NCBI RefSeq assembly: GCF_005930355.1
Contig: NZ_VDBO01000001.1
Coordinates: 186,001-250,000, forward strand
Direction of reading: 5' to 3'
From: Paenibacillus sinopodophylli
GTDB taxonomy: Bacteria > Bacillota > Bacilli > Paenibacillales > Paenibacillaceae
DNA length: 64,000 nt
Shown: positions 1-9,124 of the stretch, in pieces
How the letters are laid out: the number at the start of each line of letters is the position of its first letter
How positions within the stretch are numbered: position 1 is the first letter of the stretch
Made by a program: the position numbers and the translations under genes
The notes under the pieces: generated by a model
Seen by the model: only the letters and a program-made list of their open reading frames with translations
Told to the model about the DNA's origin: nothing
Database searches by the model: none

Positions 1-7
1 AACAGGA

Positions 8-937
8 ATGGGTCTGAATACAAGCAGAAGATGGAACAGGTTTATGAAGTACTCTCCGCTGACGCTGCTAATGCTTCCGGGGCTTGCTTACTTGCTCATC
101 AACAATTATATGCCTATGTTCGGTATGTTTATCGCGTTCAAGAACATTAATTATTCGAAAGGAATATTAGGCAGCGATTGGATCGGCTTTAAAAACTTCG
201 AGTATCTGTTCAAAACGAGCGATGCCTTCATTATCACGAGAAATACGATTTTGTACAACGCGACTTTCATTATCATCGGTACGATTCTAGCAATTGTGTT
301 CGCCATTCTGCTAAATGAAGTAAGGAAAAAAGTATTGTCCCGCTTCTATCAAAGTGTGATCGTGCTGCCACATTTAATCTCGTTCGTTGTGGTTGGTTAT
401 CTGGCTTACGCTGCGTTTAGCATGGAAACGGGCTTTATGAACAAAACGATTCTGCCATTGCTTGGGATCGAAGAGATCTCCTGGTATACAGAGCCAAAGT
501 ATTGGCCCTACATTTTGACGCTGGTGCATCTATGGAAATCCATTGGCTTCTCTTGTATTATCTACCTTGCGTCGATTATTAGCATTGACTCTGAATACTA
601 CGAGGCTGCAACGTTGGATGGGGCTAACAAATGGCAGCAGATTCGCGCAATCACGATCCCGCTTATCACACCTGTTATCGTAATGCTGACGCTGCTAGGG
701 ATTGGCCGAATTTTCTATTCCGACTTTGGTTTGTTCTATCAAGTACCTATGAATACGGGCATGATTGCAGATACTACGAATGTTATAGACACCTACGTAT
801 ACAAAGGTCTTATGATATCAGGTGATATCGGGATGGCTTCCGCCGCTGGCGTGTATCAGTCTATTGTAGGATTTGTTCTAGTCCTTCTGGCGAATTATGT
901 TGTTCGTAAAATTAATCGCGAGAACGCATTGTTCTAA
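8..937 (+). CDS. Carbohydrate ABC transporter permease, LplB type
   Basis: Inner subunit of a CUT1-type sugar importer that forms the membrane channel with the next permease. The 309-residue protein has about six hydrophobic segments and the cytoplasmic EAA loop (YYEAATLDGA followed by ITIPLITP, about residues 197-219) that docks on the ATPase. The N-terminus, with a basic stretch before a hydrophobic LPGLAYLLI segment, is typical of LplB/YtcP relatives. The window begins 7 bases upstream, so the start and any ribosome binding site cannot be checked. Its binding protein is presumably just outside the window. The next permease begins 23 bases after it and a GH43 enzyme follows, so the imported sugar is probably a xylo- or arabino-oligosaccharide; this is inferred from context only. 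Confidence 0.88.
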   Translation: MGLNTSRRWNRFMKYSPLTLLMLPGLAYLLINNYMPMFGMFIAFKNINYSKGILGSDWIGFKNFEYLFKTSDAFIITRNTILYNATFIIIGTILAIVFAILLNEVRKKVLSRFYQSVIVLPHLISFVVVGYLAYAAFSMETGFMNKTILPLLGIEEISWYTEPKYWPYILTLVHLWKSIGFSCIIYLASIISIDSEYYEAATLDGANKWQQIRAITIPLITPVIVMLTLLGIGRIFYSDFGLFYQVPMNTGMIADTTNVIDTYVYKGLMISGDIGMASAAGVYQSIVGFVLVLLANYVVRKINRENALF

Positions 938-960
938 ATACGAATGGAGCTGAACATACG

Positions 961-1848
961 ATGGCATTGGAAAACAAAGGGCTTAATTGGATCGCAAACT
1001 TGGTTCTATCCCTTTTTGCGGCTGCGTGCTTAATTCCTTTTGCGCTGCTGATTATTGCTTCACTTAGTAGCGAATCAAGTATCATCCAGAACGGCTATAC
1101 CTTTTTTCCTAGTGAATTCAGCTTGTCGGCGTACGATTATCTCTGGGGACATTCGATTGAGTTGGGGCGCGCGTACGGGATTACAATCTTAATCACGGTC
1201 GTCGGAACGGCGGTTAGTCTGGCGATTACATCCGCGCTGGCATATCCTCTATCGCGCAGGGACATGCCTTTGAGAAATTTTTGGACGTTTGTCGTATTTT
1301 TCACCATGCTTTTTAATGGTGGGCTGGTACCGACTTATTTGGTTTACACACAGCTTTTTGATATCAAGAACACCATTTTTGGCTTGCTGATCCCCGGCTT
1401 GCTAATGAATGGATTCAACGTATTGCTCGTTCGAACGTTTTTCTTGACCTCTATTCCTCCTGCCTTAATCGAAGCGGCGAATATTGATGGTGCTGGCGAG
1501 ATCAAAACATTTTACAAGATTGTACTCCCATTGTCGTTGCCCATAATGGCAACAATTGGCTTGTTTCAAGCGATAAGTTACTGGAATGATTGGTTTAACG
1601 GCTTAATTTATTTGACCGATTCGAGGCTGTTCGGCATCCAGACGATTCTTACGAAGATGATTACAGACATTCAGTTTCTGACGAGCAGCAGTAATGCGGC
1701 TGGCAGTGCCAGTCATGCAGCTGCTGAATTGCCCAGTACTTCTGTACGGATGGCGATTGCAGCGATCGGGGTGCTGCCTATTCTCATTGCATATCCGTTC
1801 TTTCAAAAGTATTTCGTCAAAGGGATCACCATTGGGGCTGTGAAATAA
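961..1848 (+). CDS. Carbohydrate ABC transporter permease, LplC/YtcP type
   Basis: Second channel subunit of the same CUT1 importer. It is 295 residues with six predicted membrane segments and the EAA loop (IEAANIDGAG with IVLPLSLP, about residues 177-201). The C-terminal ending (QKYFVKGITIGAVK) is the usual tail of the LplC/YtcP group. It is separated from the first permease by 23 bases and from the downstream GH43 by 46 bases, so the three are read as one operon. No ATPase is encoded nearby. This is normal for this group, which uses a shared MsmX-type ATPase encoded elsewhere. Confidence 0.9.
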   Translation: MALENKGLNWIANLVLSLFAAACLIPFALLIIASLSSESSIIQNGYTFFPSEFSLSAYDYLWGHSIELGRAYGITILITVVGTAVSLAITSALAYPLSRRDMPLRNFWTFVVFFTMLFNGGLVPTYLVYTQLFDIKNTIFGLLIPGLLMNGFNVLLVRTFFLTSIPPALIEAANIDGAGEIKTFYKIVLPLSLPIMATIGLFQAISYWNDWFNGLIYLTDSRLFGIQTILTKMITDIQFLTSSSNAAGSASHAAAELPSTSVRMAIAAIGVLPILIAYPFFQKYFVKGITIGAVK

Positions 1849-1894
1849 TGGCGCATATGTAGGCGATGACAACAAACAGAAGGGATTGAATACC

Positions 1895-3451
1895 ATGAAG
1901 TTTGAAAATCCTATATTAAGCGGATGTTATCCGGATCCGAGCATATGCAGGGTCGGTGATGATTATTATTTGGTTAACAGTTCATTCACTTATTATCCGG
2001 GTATCCCGATTTTTCACAGCCAAGACTTAATTAATTGGTCGCAAATTGGTCATGTGTTAACGAGTGAAAGACAGCTTCCGTTATCGAGCAAGAAATCAGG
2101 CTCAGGCACGTTGAATAGCTTTACTGGTATCTATGCACCTACGATTCGTTATGGTAATGGAAGATTTTATGTCATATCGACGAATGTGGAGCATTCGGGT
2201 AACTTTATGGTATGGTCAGAAAATCCAGAAGGGCCATGGTCAGATCCTATCTATCTGGATTGGAGCGGGATTGATCCGTCGTTATTGTTCGATCGCGACG
2301 GCAAGGTATACCTTACAGGTACGGGAAGTAATAATGATGAGGTTTCTGGCATTTATCAAGCCGAATTTAACCCCGATACAGGGGCTGTGCTGACGGAACG
2401 GAGAATGATATGGGAAGGAACGGGCGGCAGTTTTCCTGAAGGTCCTCACTTGTACCGGATTCATGACCGTTATTATCTAGTCATTGCAGAAGGAGGCACT
2501 GAATTTGGACATATGGTCACGGTAGCCAGAAGCGAAAATCCCTATGGGCCTTTCGAGTCTTGCCCCTACAATCCAGTTATGACTCATCGCAGTATCAAAA
2601 GCCCGATTCAGGCAACTGGACATGCTGATTTAGTTGAAACCCAAGATGGAAGCTGGTGGGCTGTGTTCCTTGGAATCAGGCCGCAAGGATACCCGTTTTA
2701 TCATCATCTCGGAAGAGAAACGTATTTAACGCATGTTCGTTGGACAGAAGAAGGCTGGCCGATTTTCGGAGATAATGGTCAGGTAAGCTTAGAGATGGAG
2801 GGTCCGACTTTTTTCGAAGGCTATAGGGAGGACCTGCTCCGATTCGGACGTGATGATTTTGAGTCTAGCCAACTAGGTCTGCATTGGAATAGCCTAAGAA
2901 ATCCCCCTCAAGGCTCATTCTCGCTTGAACACAAGCCAAGTTGGTTAGAGCTAACTGGTACGGATAAAGGATTGGACGATTCGGGCAACCTGACATTTGT
3001 CGGCCGTAGGCAGCAGGATTTGGAATGCCACGTATCTGTAAGGATGGATTTCGAACCTGTTAAAGATGGGGAAGAGGCGGGACTTACCGCGTATATGAAT
3101 GAAAAAGCTCATTATGAAATCGCGGTTACTCGAAACCGTGGGACGAAAACCATTCTGTTTCGCCGCCGTATCGGATCTTTATGGAAGGTTGAACGGGAAG
3201 ACACCTTGAATACCGATTCAGTCGTTCTTAGTATTCGAGCTAATGCGATAACGTACTCCTTTTCTTATACGTTAGATAACGGTGAAGAAGTCGCAATAGG
3301 CAGTGGCGAATGCTTCTATCTCTCATCTGAAGTAGCCGGCGGTTTCACCGGCGTATACTTCGGCATGTATGCTACAGGTAACGGAGAACCTTGTCAGACG
3401 CCTGCTTTATATGATTATTTCGATTATTTAAGGCTGAATACCAATGAGTAG
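1895..3451 (+). CDS. Glycoside hydrolase family 43, beta-xylosidase/arabinofuranosidase type
   Basis: Probably hydrolyses short xylo- or arabino-oligosaccharides in the cytoplasm, since no signal peptide is visible. The five-bladed propeller domain occupies about residues 1-310, with the three GH43 acidic residues in place: Asp14 in CYPDPS, Asp127 in GIDPSL and Glu182 in FPEGPHLY. A C-terminal beta-sandwich of about 200 residues, as in two-domain GH43 beta-xylosidases, follows. A TTG at 1886 is also in frame, but the AGAAGGG ribosome binding site at 1878-1884 is about 10 bases from the ATG at 1895 and only one base from the TTG, so ATG is preferred. It is the last gene of the operon and a terminator follows. 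The exact substrate cannot be read from sequence. Confidence 0.88.
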   Translation: MKFENPILSGCYPDPSICRVGDDYYLVNSSFTYYPGIPIFHSQDLINWSQIGHVLTSERQLPLSSKKSGSGTLNSFTGIYAPTIRYGNGRFYVISTNVEHSGNFMVWSENPEGPWSDPIYLDWSGIDPSLLFDRDGKVYLTGTGSNNDEVSGIYQAEFNPDTGAVLTERRMIWEGTGGSFPEGPHLYRIHDRYYLVIAEGGTEFGHMVTVARSENPYGPFESCPYNPVMTHRSIKSPIQATGHADLVETQDGSWWAVFLGIRPQGYPFYHHLGRETYLTHVRWTEEGWPIFGDNGQVSLEMEGPTFFEGYREDLLRFGRDDFESSQLGLHWNSLRNPPQGSFSLEHKPSWLELTGTDKGLDDSGNLTFVGRRQQDLECHVSVRMDFEPVKDGEEAGLTAYMNEKAHYEIAVTRNRGTKTILFRRRIGSLWKVEREDTLNTDSVVLSIRANAITYSFSYTLDNGEEVAIGSGECFYLSSEVAGGFTGVYFGMYATGNGEPCQTPALYDYFDYLRLNTNE

Positions 3452-3506
3452 CCGCGTTGAAAATGGTGACAATCATTAAGATTTCTTATATTGTCCTACA
3501 GTACTG

Positions 3507-3530
3507 ACCACCCTTCAGGGTGGTTTTTTG
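3507..3530 (+). terminator. Rho-independent terminator after the GH43 operon
   Basis: Perfect 8-bp stem ACCACCCT/AGGGTGGT with a two-base loop, followed directly by a T run. It closes the permease-permease-GH43 operon. The rest of 3452-3903 holds the regulatory element and promoter listed separately. Confidence 0.9.
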
Positions 3531-3802
3531 CTTATTCATTTAGCTCAATCTATAAATTAGCGGTTGAACTTTTCAACTTGTGAAACGTAGATTTGTAAAT
3601 TTTTCGTCATAACGTAAGCGTCAACAACGAGTAACTTGATGAAAAGTGCTGATTGTTTAACGCTTAATGCGAAATAGCCATTAGTAATCATAATCCTGAT
3701 AAATAGGCGGGAGACTATTGGGTACGTCGTTATGACATGAACGTTCAGCGGACGCTGTCGCTAGTTTCTTTATTTATTCAAGTATGTTTCCTGCAGTGTA
3801 AA

Positions 3803-3838
3803 CATAGTCGGAAAAATGCTAGTGAAGTCGGAACTTTG
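3803..3838 (+). promoter_or_regulatory. Direct-repeat element upstream of the kinase promoter
   Basis: AGTCGGAA occurs at 3806-3813 and again at 3826-3833, exactly 20 bases (two helical turns) apart, as expected for an AraC-type dimer site. The whole 36-nt block matches 25 of 36 positions of the block at 9016-9051. It ends 28 bases before the -10 box at 3866, against 27 bases at the other site. Inference: binding site of the AraC-type response regulator encoded at 5642-7276. Confidence 0.6.
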
Positions 3839-3841
3839 TCA

Positions 3842-3871
3842 TTGTTTCGTTGTTTGTAAATAAGCTATAAT
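3842..3871 (+). promoter_or_regulatory. Predicted promoter of the kinase-regulator genes
   Basis: A perfect -10 TATAAT (3866-3871) lies 18 bases downstream of a weak -35 TTGTTT (3842-3847). A weak -35 with an adjacent repeat element fits an activator-dependent promoter. It lies 32 bases upstream of the kinase start codon. Confidence 0.6.
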
Positions 3872-3903
3872 CAAAAATTAAAATAAGCGCAAGGGGGCTC
3901 GTT

Positions 3904-5667
3904 ATGAGACCATCGCATCGACAATGGCAATTTTCCATTTTTAAGCGCTTAATCATTGCCTTTATCATTGCAACGATTCCGATTTATATGTTGGCAGGCA
4001 TCTTATACAGCTGGGCAACGGGCATGCTTAGACAGGATATCGTAAATTCGGCTGAAACGCAGTCCGAGAATTACATTAGGGAATTGAACAGTACTTTCAA
4101 GCGTTTTAATTCCCTGCAATACGACATGATGAACGACATGTATTTGGTTCAGCTCGTTAATGCTTATGATATTTTGGAATCGTATCGAAAAATTGAACTG
4201 ATTAATTTTCTCCGTGCGAAGCTTGTCTCGATTCGAAATAGCAGCGACTTGATCTTTGATGTCCGGCTGTATTTGTCACCAATCGATGTGGAAATATCGG
4301 CAGTTGACGGGTATGGCGCACTCAAGGAAAATGCGGTTCCAACAGAGAAGCTGGTAAATCCTTATAATGTGATCTCCTACAAAAACAAGCTGCTTATTGT
4401 TGCCTTTCCACTTGATAGCGTACTCAGCGGGACACCGGAACTGGTTGTCGAAATCGAATTGCGAGCTACCGAGCTGAAGCGAAGCCTTAAGGCTGCAGCA
4501 GAACGTGAGTTTACGGGTGCAATGGTACTCGGTCTAAGCAGCAGCTCTGAGAAGATCATAGCTGTCAAAAAAACGGAGCTGTCTCCATTAATGGAACAAA
4601 GCTACACATCGAACGAAGCTACGGAACAGTTAACGGAGTCTTCTTTCGCTGATAAGGCTGAAGATTATATTTACATGCGCTCAGTTGAACCTGAAAGCGG
4701 TATTTACTTGGATCATTTTTTGTACAAGCCTACTATGTTTCGATCTGTCATTCCGTATATTCAATGGTTTTGGCTGTTCTTTACTGCCACTATTATTATG
4801 GTAGGTTTTTATCTATTGTATATTAACCGTGCAATAAACAAACCTTTGGTTAAAATTGTACGCGCATTCAAACGGGTAGAGGAAGGGAATCTGGATTTAA
4901 ATATTCGACATGACAAGGATGATGAGTTTGGTTTTTTGTATGAACGTTTTAATGAGATGCTTATTAAACTCCAAATTTCGATTGATGAGGTGTACAACCA
5001 GCAAATCCATCGGCAAAATGCGGAGCTGAAGCAGCTGCAATCGCAAATCAATCCTCATTTTCTCTATAATTGCCTGTTCAGTATTATTCGATTAATCAAG
5101 ATGCAAAAAGAGGATGAAGCGGTGCAGTTTACTAATCAGCTCGCCAAGTATTTTCAGTTCATTACTCGCAATACAAGAGATACGGTCCCTTTAGAGAATG
5201 AAGCTGCACATGCTCGAAATTATGTCATGCTACAGCTAACACGTTTCTCGGATAGGGTGACCATTGATTTTGGGGAAATTCCAGAGAAGCTGAAGTCAAT
5301 ATCCGTACCACGCCTGATCATTCAGCCGCTTGTCGAGAATGCATTTGTCCATGGGCTTGAAAATGTGACAGAGGGCGGTCTGCTGCGTGTCTCTTTTACT
5401 GAAGAGTCGGGTAAAGCGATTATTGTGGTCGAAGACAATGGGGAAGCAAGTGAGGAAGGTCTGGTGAAGCTGGAGGCATTATTGTCAGAGGTACAAGAAG
5501 TTGCGGAAGTCACAGGAACCTTAAATGTACACAGAAGATTGAAATACAGCTACGGACCCGAAAGCGGTCTACAGGTGGAAAGAAGCGAGCTTGGCGGATT
5601 AAAGGTTAAAATGATTATTGAATGGGACGGAGAGATGGCGCATGTACCGGATGCTGATCGTAGATGA
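3904..5667 (+). CDS. Sensor histidine kinase, YesM family
   Basis: Membrane sensor kinase of a sugar-responsive two-component system. In order: a transmembrane helix near residues 13-33; an extracellular sensing domain of about 250 residues; a second helix near 285-307 (WFWLFFTATIIMVGFYLLYI); a HAMP linker to about 365; the His_kinase (PF06580) motif QINPHFLYNCL with His385 as the likely phosphorylated residue; and an ATP-binding domain (LIIQPLVENAFVHG). The 587-residue length is normal for YesM. The AAGGGGG ribosome binding site supports the start. The response regulator start overlaps its last codons by 26 bases. In Bacillus the YesM/YesN pair controls rhamnogalacturonan use, and the rhamnosidase genes downstream fit this; the ligand itself is inferred. 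Confidence 0.93.
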   Translation: MRPSHRQWQFSIFKRLIIAFIIATIPIYMLAGILYSWATGMLRQDIVNSAETQSENYIRELNSTFKRFNSLQYDMMNDMYLVQLVNAYDILESYRKIELINFLRAKLVSIRNSSDLIFDVRLYLSPIDVEISAVDGYGALKENAVPTEKLVNPYNVISYKNKLLIVAFPLDSVLSGTPELVVEIELRATELKRSLKAAAEREFTGAMVLGLSSSSEKIIAVKKTELSPLMEQSYTSNEATEQLTESSFADKAEDYIYMRSVEPESGIYLDHFLYKPTMFRSVIPYIQWFWLFFTATIIMVGFYLLYINRAINKPLVKIVRAFKRVEEGNLDLNIRHDKDDEFGFLYERFNEMLIKLQISIDEVYNQQIHRQNAELKQLQSQINPHFLYNCLFSIIRLIKMQKEDEAVQFTNQLAKYFQFITRNTRDTVPLENEAAHARNYVMLQLTRFSDRVTIDFGEIPEKLKSISVPRLIIQPLVENAFVHGLENVTEGGLLRVSFTEESGKAIIVVEDNGEASEEGLVKLEALLSEVQEVAEVTGTLNVHRRLKYSYGPESGLQVERSELGGLKVKMIIEWDGEMAHVPDADRR

Positions 5668-7276
5668 TGAAAAGCTGCTGCTCGATGGCTTATATGAATT
5701 GTTTTTAGAGTCTGAGGGGCATCAGCTTGAACTTTATAAAGCCTCCAGCGCCATAGAGGCATTGGCCGTAATGTCACAGAATAGAATCGATATATTAATG
5801 TCAGACATCAAAATGCCTAAAATGACAGGTTTGGAGCTAGGAGACCGGGTAAAGCAAAGTTGGCCGGAATGCAAACTGATTTTCCTGACGGGCTTTGACG
5901 AGTTTGATTATGTGCATCACGCCATAAACAACGGTGCTCAAAATTATATATTGAAATCGGAAGGTGACGAAGCGATCGTACAGGCTGTTCGCCTTGCGGT
6001 AGCGGAGCTTGATAAGCATATGGCAGTTGAAACACTGCTTAAGCAGGCGCGGGAAACGCAGCGACAGCAGGCTGTTCATCATCGCTCCTTGATGCTTTCT
6101 GACGTGCTTAATGGACTTCAACCTTTTGAAAAACTTTCTCAAGCAACAAAGGATATGTTCGGAATCAGGCTAATCGCTAATAGACCGCTCACTATGGTTG
6201 CTGCGCGGCTGGATTTGGCGTCAAGTGCCTTGCGGTTTTCTGAGAAAGAGCTGATGCTAACTGCGCTACATTCAGTTTGTGTTCGGTATTTATCAGGCTA
6301 TGTAAATATGATGGATGTCGTTTATAATCGGGAATATTATGTATTGTTCCTGCAGGTGCAAGATCATACAATCCCTCATCCCGAGGGAATAAGGACATTT
6401 TTGCAAGGCTCGCTCGAAACGATTCAACAAACGGTGGAAAAATCAACGGGACGTACCGTTTCCTTTGCGTACACAGCTAGCCCAGTCGAGTTTGATGAGG
6501 TACCGAGGCAATTCACCACTCTGAAAGCGCTGCTCTCACAATATTACGCAGAGAAGCAGATTATCGTTACTGACAAAAATTTGTCGTTTAATGCTCAATC
6601 GAATGATGAGGAAGTACGCGGATTCATTGAGGTTTTCCACAAAAAAGCAAATGCGCTTGACCTCTATCTAGAAACAGGCAAGCGTGAGGAAGTACAAGCC
6701 ATCGTCAAGGAGCTGGGCTCTTATTCAGGCTGGCCTGCCATCGATGATATACGATATATAGAGATGTATTACGCAGTTGCGCTGCGTTTTTTAACTGCGG
6801 CTAACAAATACGGTATGGATCGCGACTCACTTGTGGGGCCGCATATCGCCAAGCTGCTTCATCCTGCAGCTTTTCTTGAACGCAGAGAGGGTATCGTTTT
6901 GCTTGAACATATGATTAATGTTTTTGAGAGTTATCATGATGCGCAATCCTCTCGCTTGCGTGGCGATGTGCTTGGAACGGTTCTAAAGCACATTGAGATG
7001 CATTTGGATGGTGATCTGTCCATGACACACTTGGCGGAGCTGGTGTATTTGAATCCCGATTATTTATCCCGATTATTTAAGCAAGCTAAAGGTATAACGA
7101 TTAGTGAATACATTGCTGTTCTGAAAGTTCAAAGAGCCAAAGAGCTGCTCTCTGAGCCCCAACTGCGTATACAGGACATCGCAAAGTCGCTTGGCTTTAC
7201 GTCAGCCGGATATTTCAGCCGCTTCTTTAAGAAAGAAACGGGTCAAACGCCGCAGGAGTTTCGGACAAAGGGGTGA
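5642..7276 (+). CDS. AraC-type response regulator, YesN family
   Basis: Transcription factor partner of the preceding kinase, 544 residues. The receiver domain (about 1-120) has the acidic pair Asp8/Asp9, the phosphorylated Asp55 in SDIKMP and Lys105 in YILKSE. A middle region of about 300 residues follows, then a two-HTH AraC/XylS DNA-binding domain at about 440-540 (YLNPDYLSRLFKQ and SLGFTSAGYFSRFFKKETG). An in-frame TTG lies at 5618, but the ATG at 5642 has GGACGGAGAG upstream and begins MYRMLIVDDE as in the family, so it is chosen. It overlaps the kinase gene by 26 bases, indicating coupled translation. Likely targets are the repeat elements at 3803-3838 and 9016-9051. Confidence 0.93.
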   Translation: MYRMLIVDDEKLLLDGLYELFLESEGHQLELYKASSAIEALAVMSQNRIDILMSDIKMPKMTGLELGDRVKQSWPECKLIFLTGFDEFDYVHHAINNGAQNYILKSEGDEAIVQAVRLAVAELDKHMAVETLLKQARETQRQQAVHHRSLMLSDVLNGLQPFEKLSQATKDMFGIRLIANRPLTMVAARLDLASSALRFSEKELMLTALHSVCVRYLSGYVNMMDVVYNREYYVLFLQVQDHTIPHPEGIRTFLQGSLETIQQTVEKSTGRTVSFAYTASPVEFDEVPRQFTTLKALLSQYYAEKQIIVTDKNLSFNAQSNDEEVRGFIEVFHKKANALDLYLETGKREEVQAIVKELGSYSGWPAIDDIRYIEMYYAVALRFLTAANKYGMDRDSLVGPHIAKLLHPAAFLERREGIVLLEHMINVFESYHDAQSSRLRGDVLGTVLKHIEMHLDGDLSMTHLAELVYLNPDYLSRLFKQAKGITISEYIAVLKVQRAKELLSEPQLRIQDIAKSLGFTSAGYFSRFFKKETGQTPQEFRTKG

Positions 7277-7282
7277 AATGAA

Positions 7283-8938
7283 TTGGCTAATGTAAATGAA
7301 ATTCGAGCCTTAGCTACGCTCATGCTGATAATCATGTTCATTGGTTTATCGGCCTGTAGCGGAGACACAGTAACCTTGGATAATAGTGAGGGCGTAAGCG
7401 AGAAGCATCATGGAGCTGCTCAGTTTATAACACTGACGACGGGCGTCGCAATAAGTGATGTGATTGCGTCTGATTTTTCGGAAGCGAAGTGGGAGAACAG
7501 CGTTTGGATGCAAGCGTACCGTCAAGAGCTGGGCATTGATGTGAAAGCGGCATGGTATACGAAAGGTATGGAAGCAGCCAGACAAAAGGTAAGCGTCGCG
7601 ATTGCTTCGGGCAAAATTCCTGATGTGATCGCTGTTAACCAGGAACAATTGTCTGCCTTATCCAAAACAGGCTTATACACGGATTTAACGAATATATTCG
7701 AGCAATATGCATCACCGCTAACCAAATCAATTATTTTGGGTGATGATCTTCGGGGCTTGGAATCGGCGACCTTCGATGGGAAGCTTATTGCGATTCCAGG
7801 GCTCAACTCAGCCATTGACGGTGCTTCCTTCCTGTGGCTTCGAAAGGATTGGTTGGATCAGCTAGGGCTGCAGGTACCTAGCACGACAGCAGAGCTTTAT
7901 GATGTTATTCGAGCATTCACGCTGCAGGACCCTGATGGCAATGGCAAACAGGACACTGTGGGTCTGTCGCTAAGCAACTCTTTTTTAAATATGGGTTTAG
8001 CCGAAGCGATTGGGATATTTAATGCGTTTGATGCGTATCCGAAAATATGGATTGAAGGAAAAGATGGGAAGCTTGTTTATGGCAGTGTGCAGCCGGAAGT
8101 GAAGCCTGCACTTGCCTTTCTAAACAAGCTATTTGAAGAAGGACTCATGGAAATGGATTTTGCTGCAAAGGATACCGGCAGAGCAGGCGAGCTTGTGGCT
8201 AGCGGGAAGGTTGGCATAATGTTTGGAGCCATGTGGAATGGGATGTACCCGATGCAGCTGACCAAGGATAATGATGCGGATTCCAACTGGAGAGCTTTTC
8301 CTATCGTTTCAATGAATGAGCAGCCTGCCCATCCTCAGGTTAAGCTCAATGTAGAGAACTATTATGTGGTAAGAAGCGGATATGCCCACCCGGAGGCGCT
8401 ACTGAAATTAATTAATTTCTGGACGGAGCTTAATTACGGTGATACAAGCCAAGCTAGATTTGATCATTTTCTTGGGCCTTTGCCTGCTCCAGGGCATCAC
8501 TATGCAGTGGCGAAGGTATGGAAAGTAGAGAAAAACCTTCAGGCCCATTTGAAAATAATGGAGGTTTTCAAGACAGGTGAACGTTCAATGCTGAACGCTG
8601 AAGAAAAAGGCTATTACGATAATATTCTAAAGTATCAGGGAGGAGAAAATGCATATGCCCAATATGAGAAGGTATTTGGCAGTACAGGCTCCTACGCGGT
8701 CATGAATGACTATAAGGAGCGAAATTTATTTAAAATGGATGAATTTTATGGAGCGTCAACAAATGCTATGAATACCCTGCTTATAACGGTTGATCAGTTG
8801 GTTGAGGAATATTACACAAAGGTAATCATGGGAGTAGAATCAATCGATGGTTTCGATTCCTTTATTGCCAAGCTGAATAAGATTGGTCTTGAGGATGTGA
8901 CAAGAGAAGTAAATGAGTGGAAATCCCAAAAGAGATAA
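7283..8938 (+). CDS. Extracellular sugar-binding lipoprotein, LplA type (first of two paralogues)
   Basis: Family 1-like solute-binding lipoprotein of 551 residues. The signal peptide ends in a lipobox (GLSAC, Cys25), so it is membrane-anchored outside the cell. The start is a TTG: AAGGGGTG sits about 8 bases upstream, and the nearby ATG at 7278 runs into a stop after four codons. It begins 6 bases after the response regulator, so it belongs to the kinase-regulator operon. It is closely similar along its whole length to the next gene (shared KWENS, WYTKG, GKLIAIPG, LQDPDGNGK/EQDPDGNGK and PAPGHHYAVAK blocks). A terminator separates it from the transporter genes. It may serve the same importer or act as a ligand-presenting partner of the kinase; the latter is inference. 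Confidence 0.88.
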   Translation: MANVNEIRALATLMLIIMFIGLSACSGDTVTLDNSEGVSEKHHGAAQFITLTTGVAISDVIASDFSEAKWENSVWMQAYRQELGIDVKAAWYTKGMEAARQKVSVAIASGKIPDVIAVNQEQLSALSKTGLYTDLTNIFEQYASPLTKSIILGDDLRGLESATFDGKLIAIPGLNSAIDGASFLWLRKDWLDQLGLQVPSTTAELYDVIRAFTLQDPDGNGKQDTVGLSLSNSFLNMGLAEAIGIFNAFDAYPKIWIEGKDGKLVYGSVQPEVKPALAFLNKLFEEGLMEMDFAAKDTGRAGELVASGKVGIMFGAMWNGMYPMQLTKDNDADSNWRAFPIVSMNEQPAHPQVKLNVENYYVVRSGYAHPEALLKLINFWTELNYGDTSQARFDHFLGPLPAPGHHYAVAKVWKVEKNLQAHLKIMEVFKTGERSMLNAEEKGYYDNILKYQGGENAYAQYEKVFGSTGSYAVMNDYKERNLFKMDEFYGASTNAMNTLLITVDQLVEEYYTKVIMGVESIDGFDSFIAKLNKIGLEDVTREVNEWKSQKR

Positions 8939-8960
8939 AGATATCTATAAAACGCAAATG

Positions 8961-9000
8961 AGAAGCGGCCTTGATATAAGAGGCTAAGCTTCTTTTTTTA
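8961..9000 (+). terminator. Probable terminator after the first binding-protein gene
   Basis: AGAAGC at 8961-8966 pairs with GCTTCT at 8988-8993, with partial inner pairing (GGCCTT with AAGAGGC), followed by a seven-T run. It separates the kinase-regulator-lipoprotein unit from the transporter operon. Confidence 0.7.
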
Positions 9001-9015
9001 TGCTCACAATGATTA

Positions 9016-9051
9016 GAAAGTCGGAAGAGTGCAAGAAATCACGGAATTTTG
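9016..9051 (+). promoter_or_regulatory. Second copy of the 36-nt direct-repeat element
   Basis: AGTCGGAA at 9019-9026 is followed 20 bases later by TCACGGAA (9039-9046). The block matches 25 of 36 positions of 3803-3838. A -10-like TAAGAT lies at 9078-9083, 27 bases after the element, and there is no good -35 box, as at an activated promoter. Inference: a second operator of the YesN-type regulator, driving the transporter and rhamnosidase genes. Confidence 0.6.
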
Positions 9052-9063
9052 AAATCGTTTTCT
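9050..9063 (+). promoter_or_regulatory. Candidate catabolite-response element (cre)
   Basis: TGAAATCGTTTTCT fits the CcpA operator pattern TGNAANCGNNNNCA except for the last base. It overlaps the presumed -35 region of the promoter, where CcpA binding would repress. This is a pattern match only. Confidence 0.45.
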
Positions 9064-9124
9064 TTTTGCGTGGAGAGTAAGATGATCTTGTAAGTATTCG
9101 GCGATAAACAGAGGGGGAGCAAGG

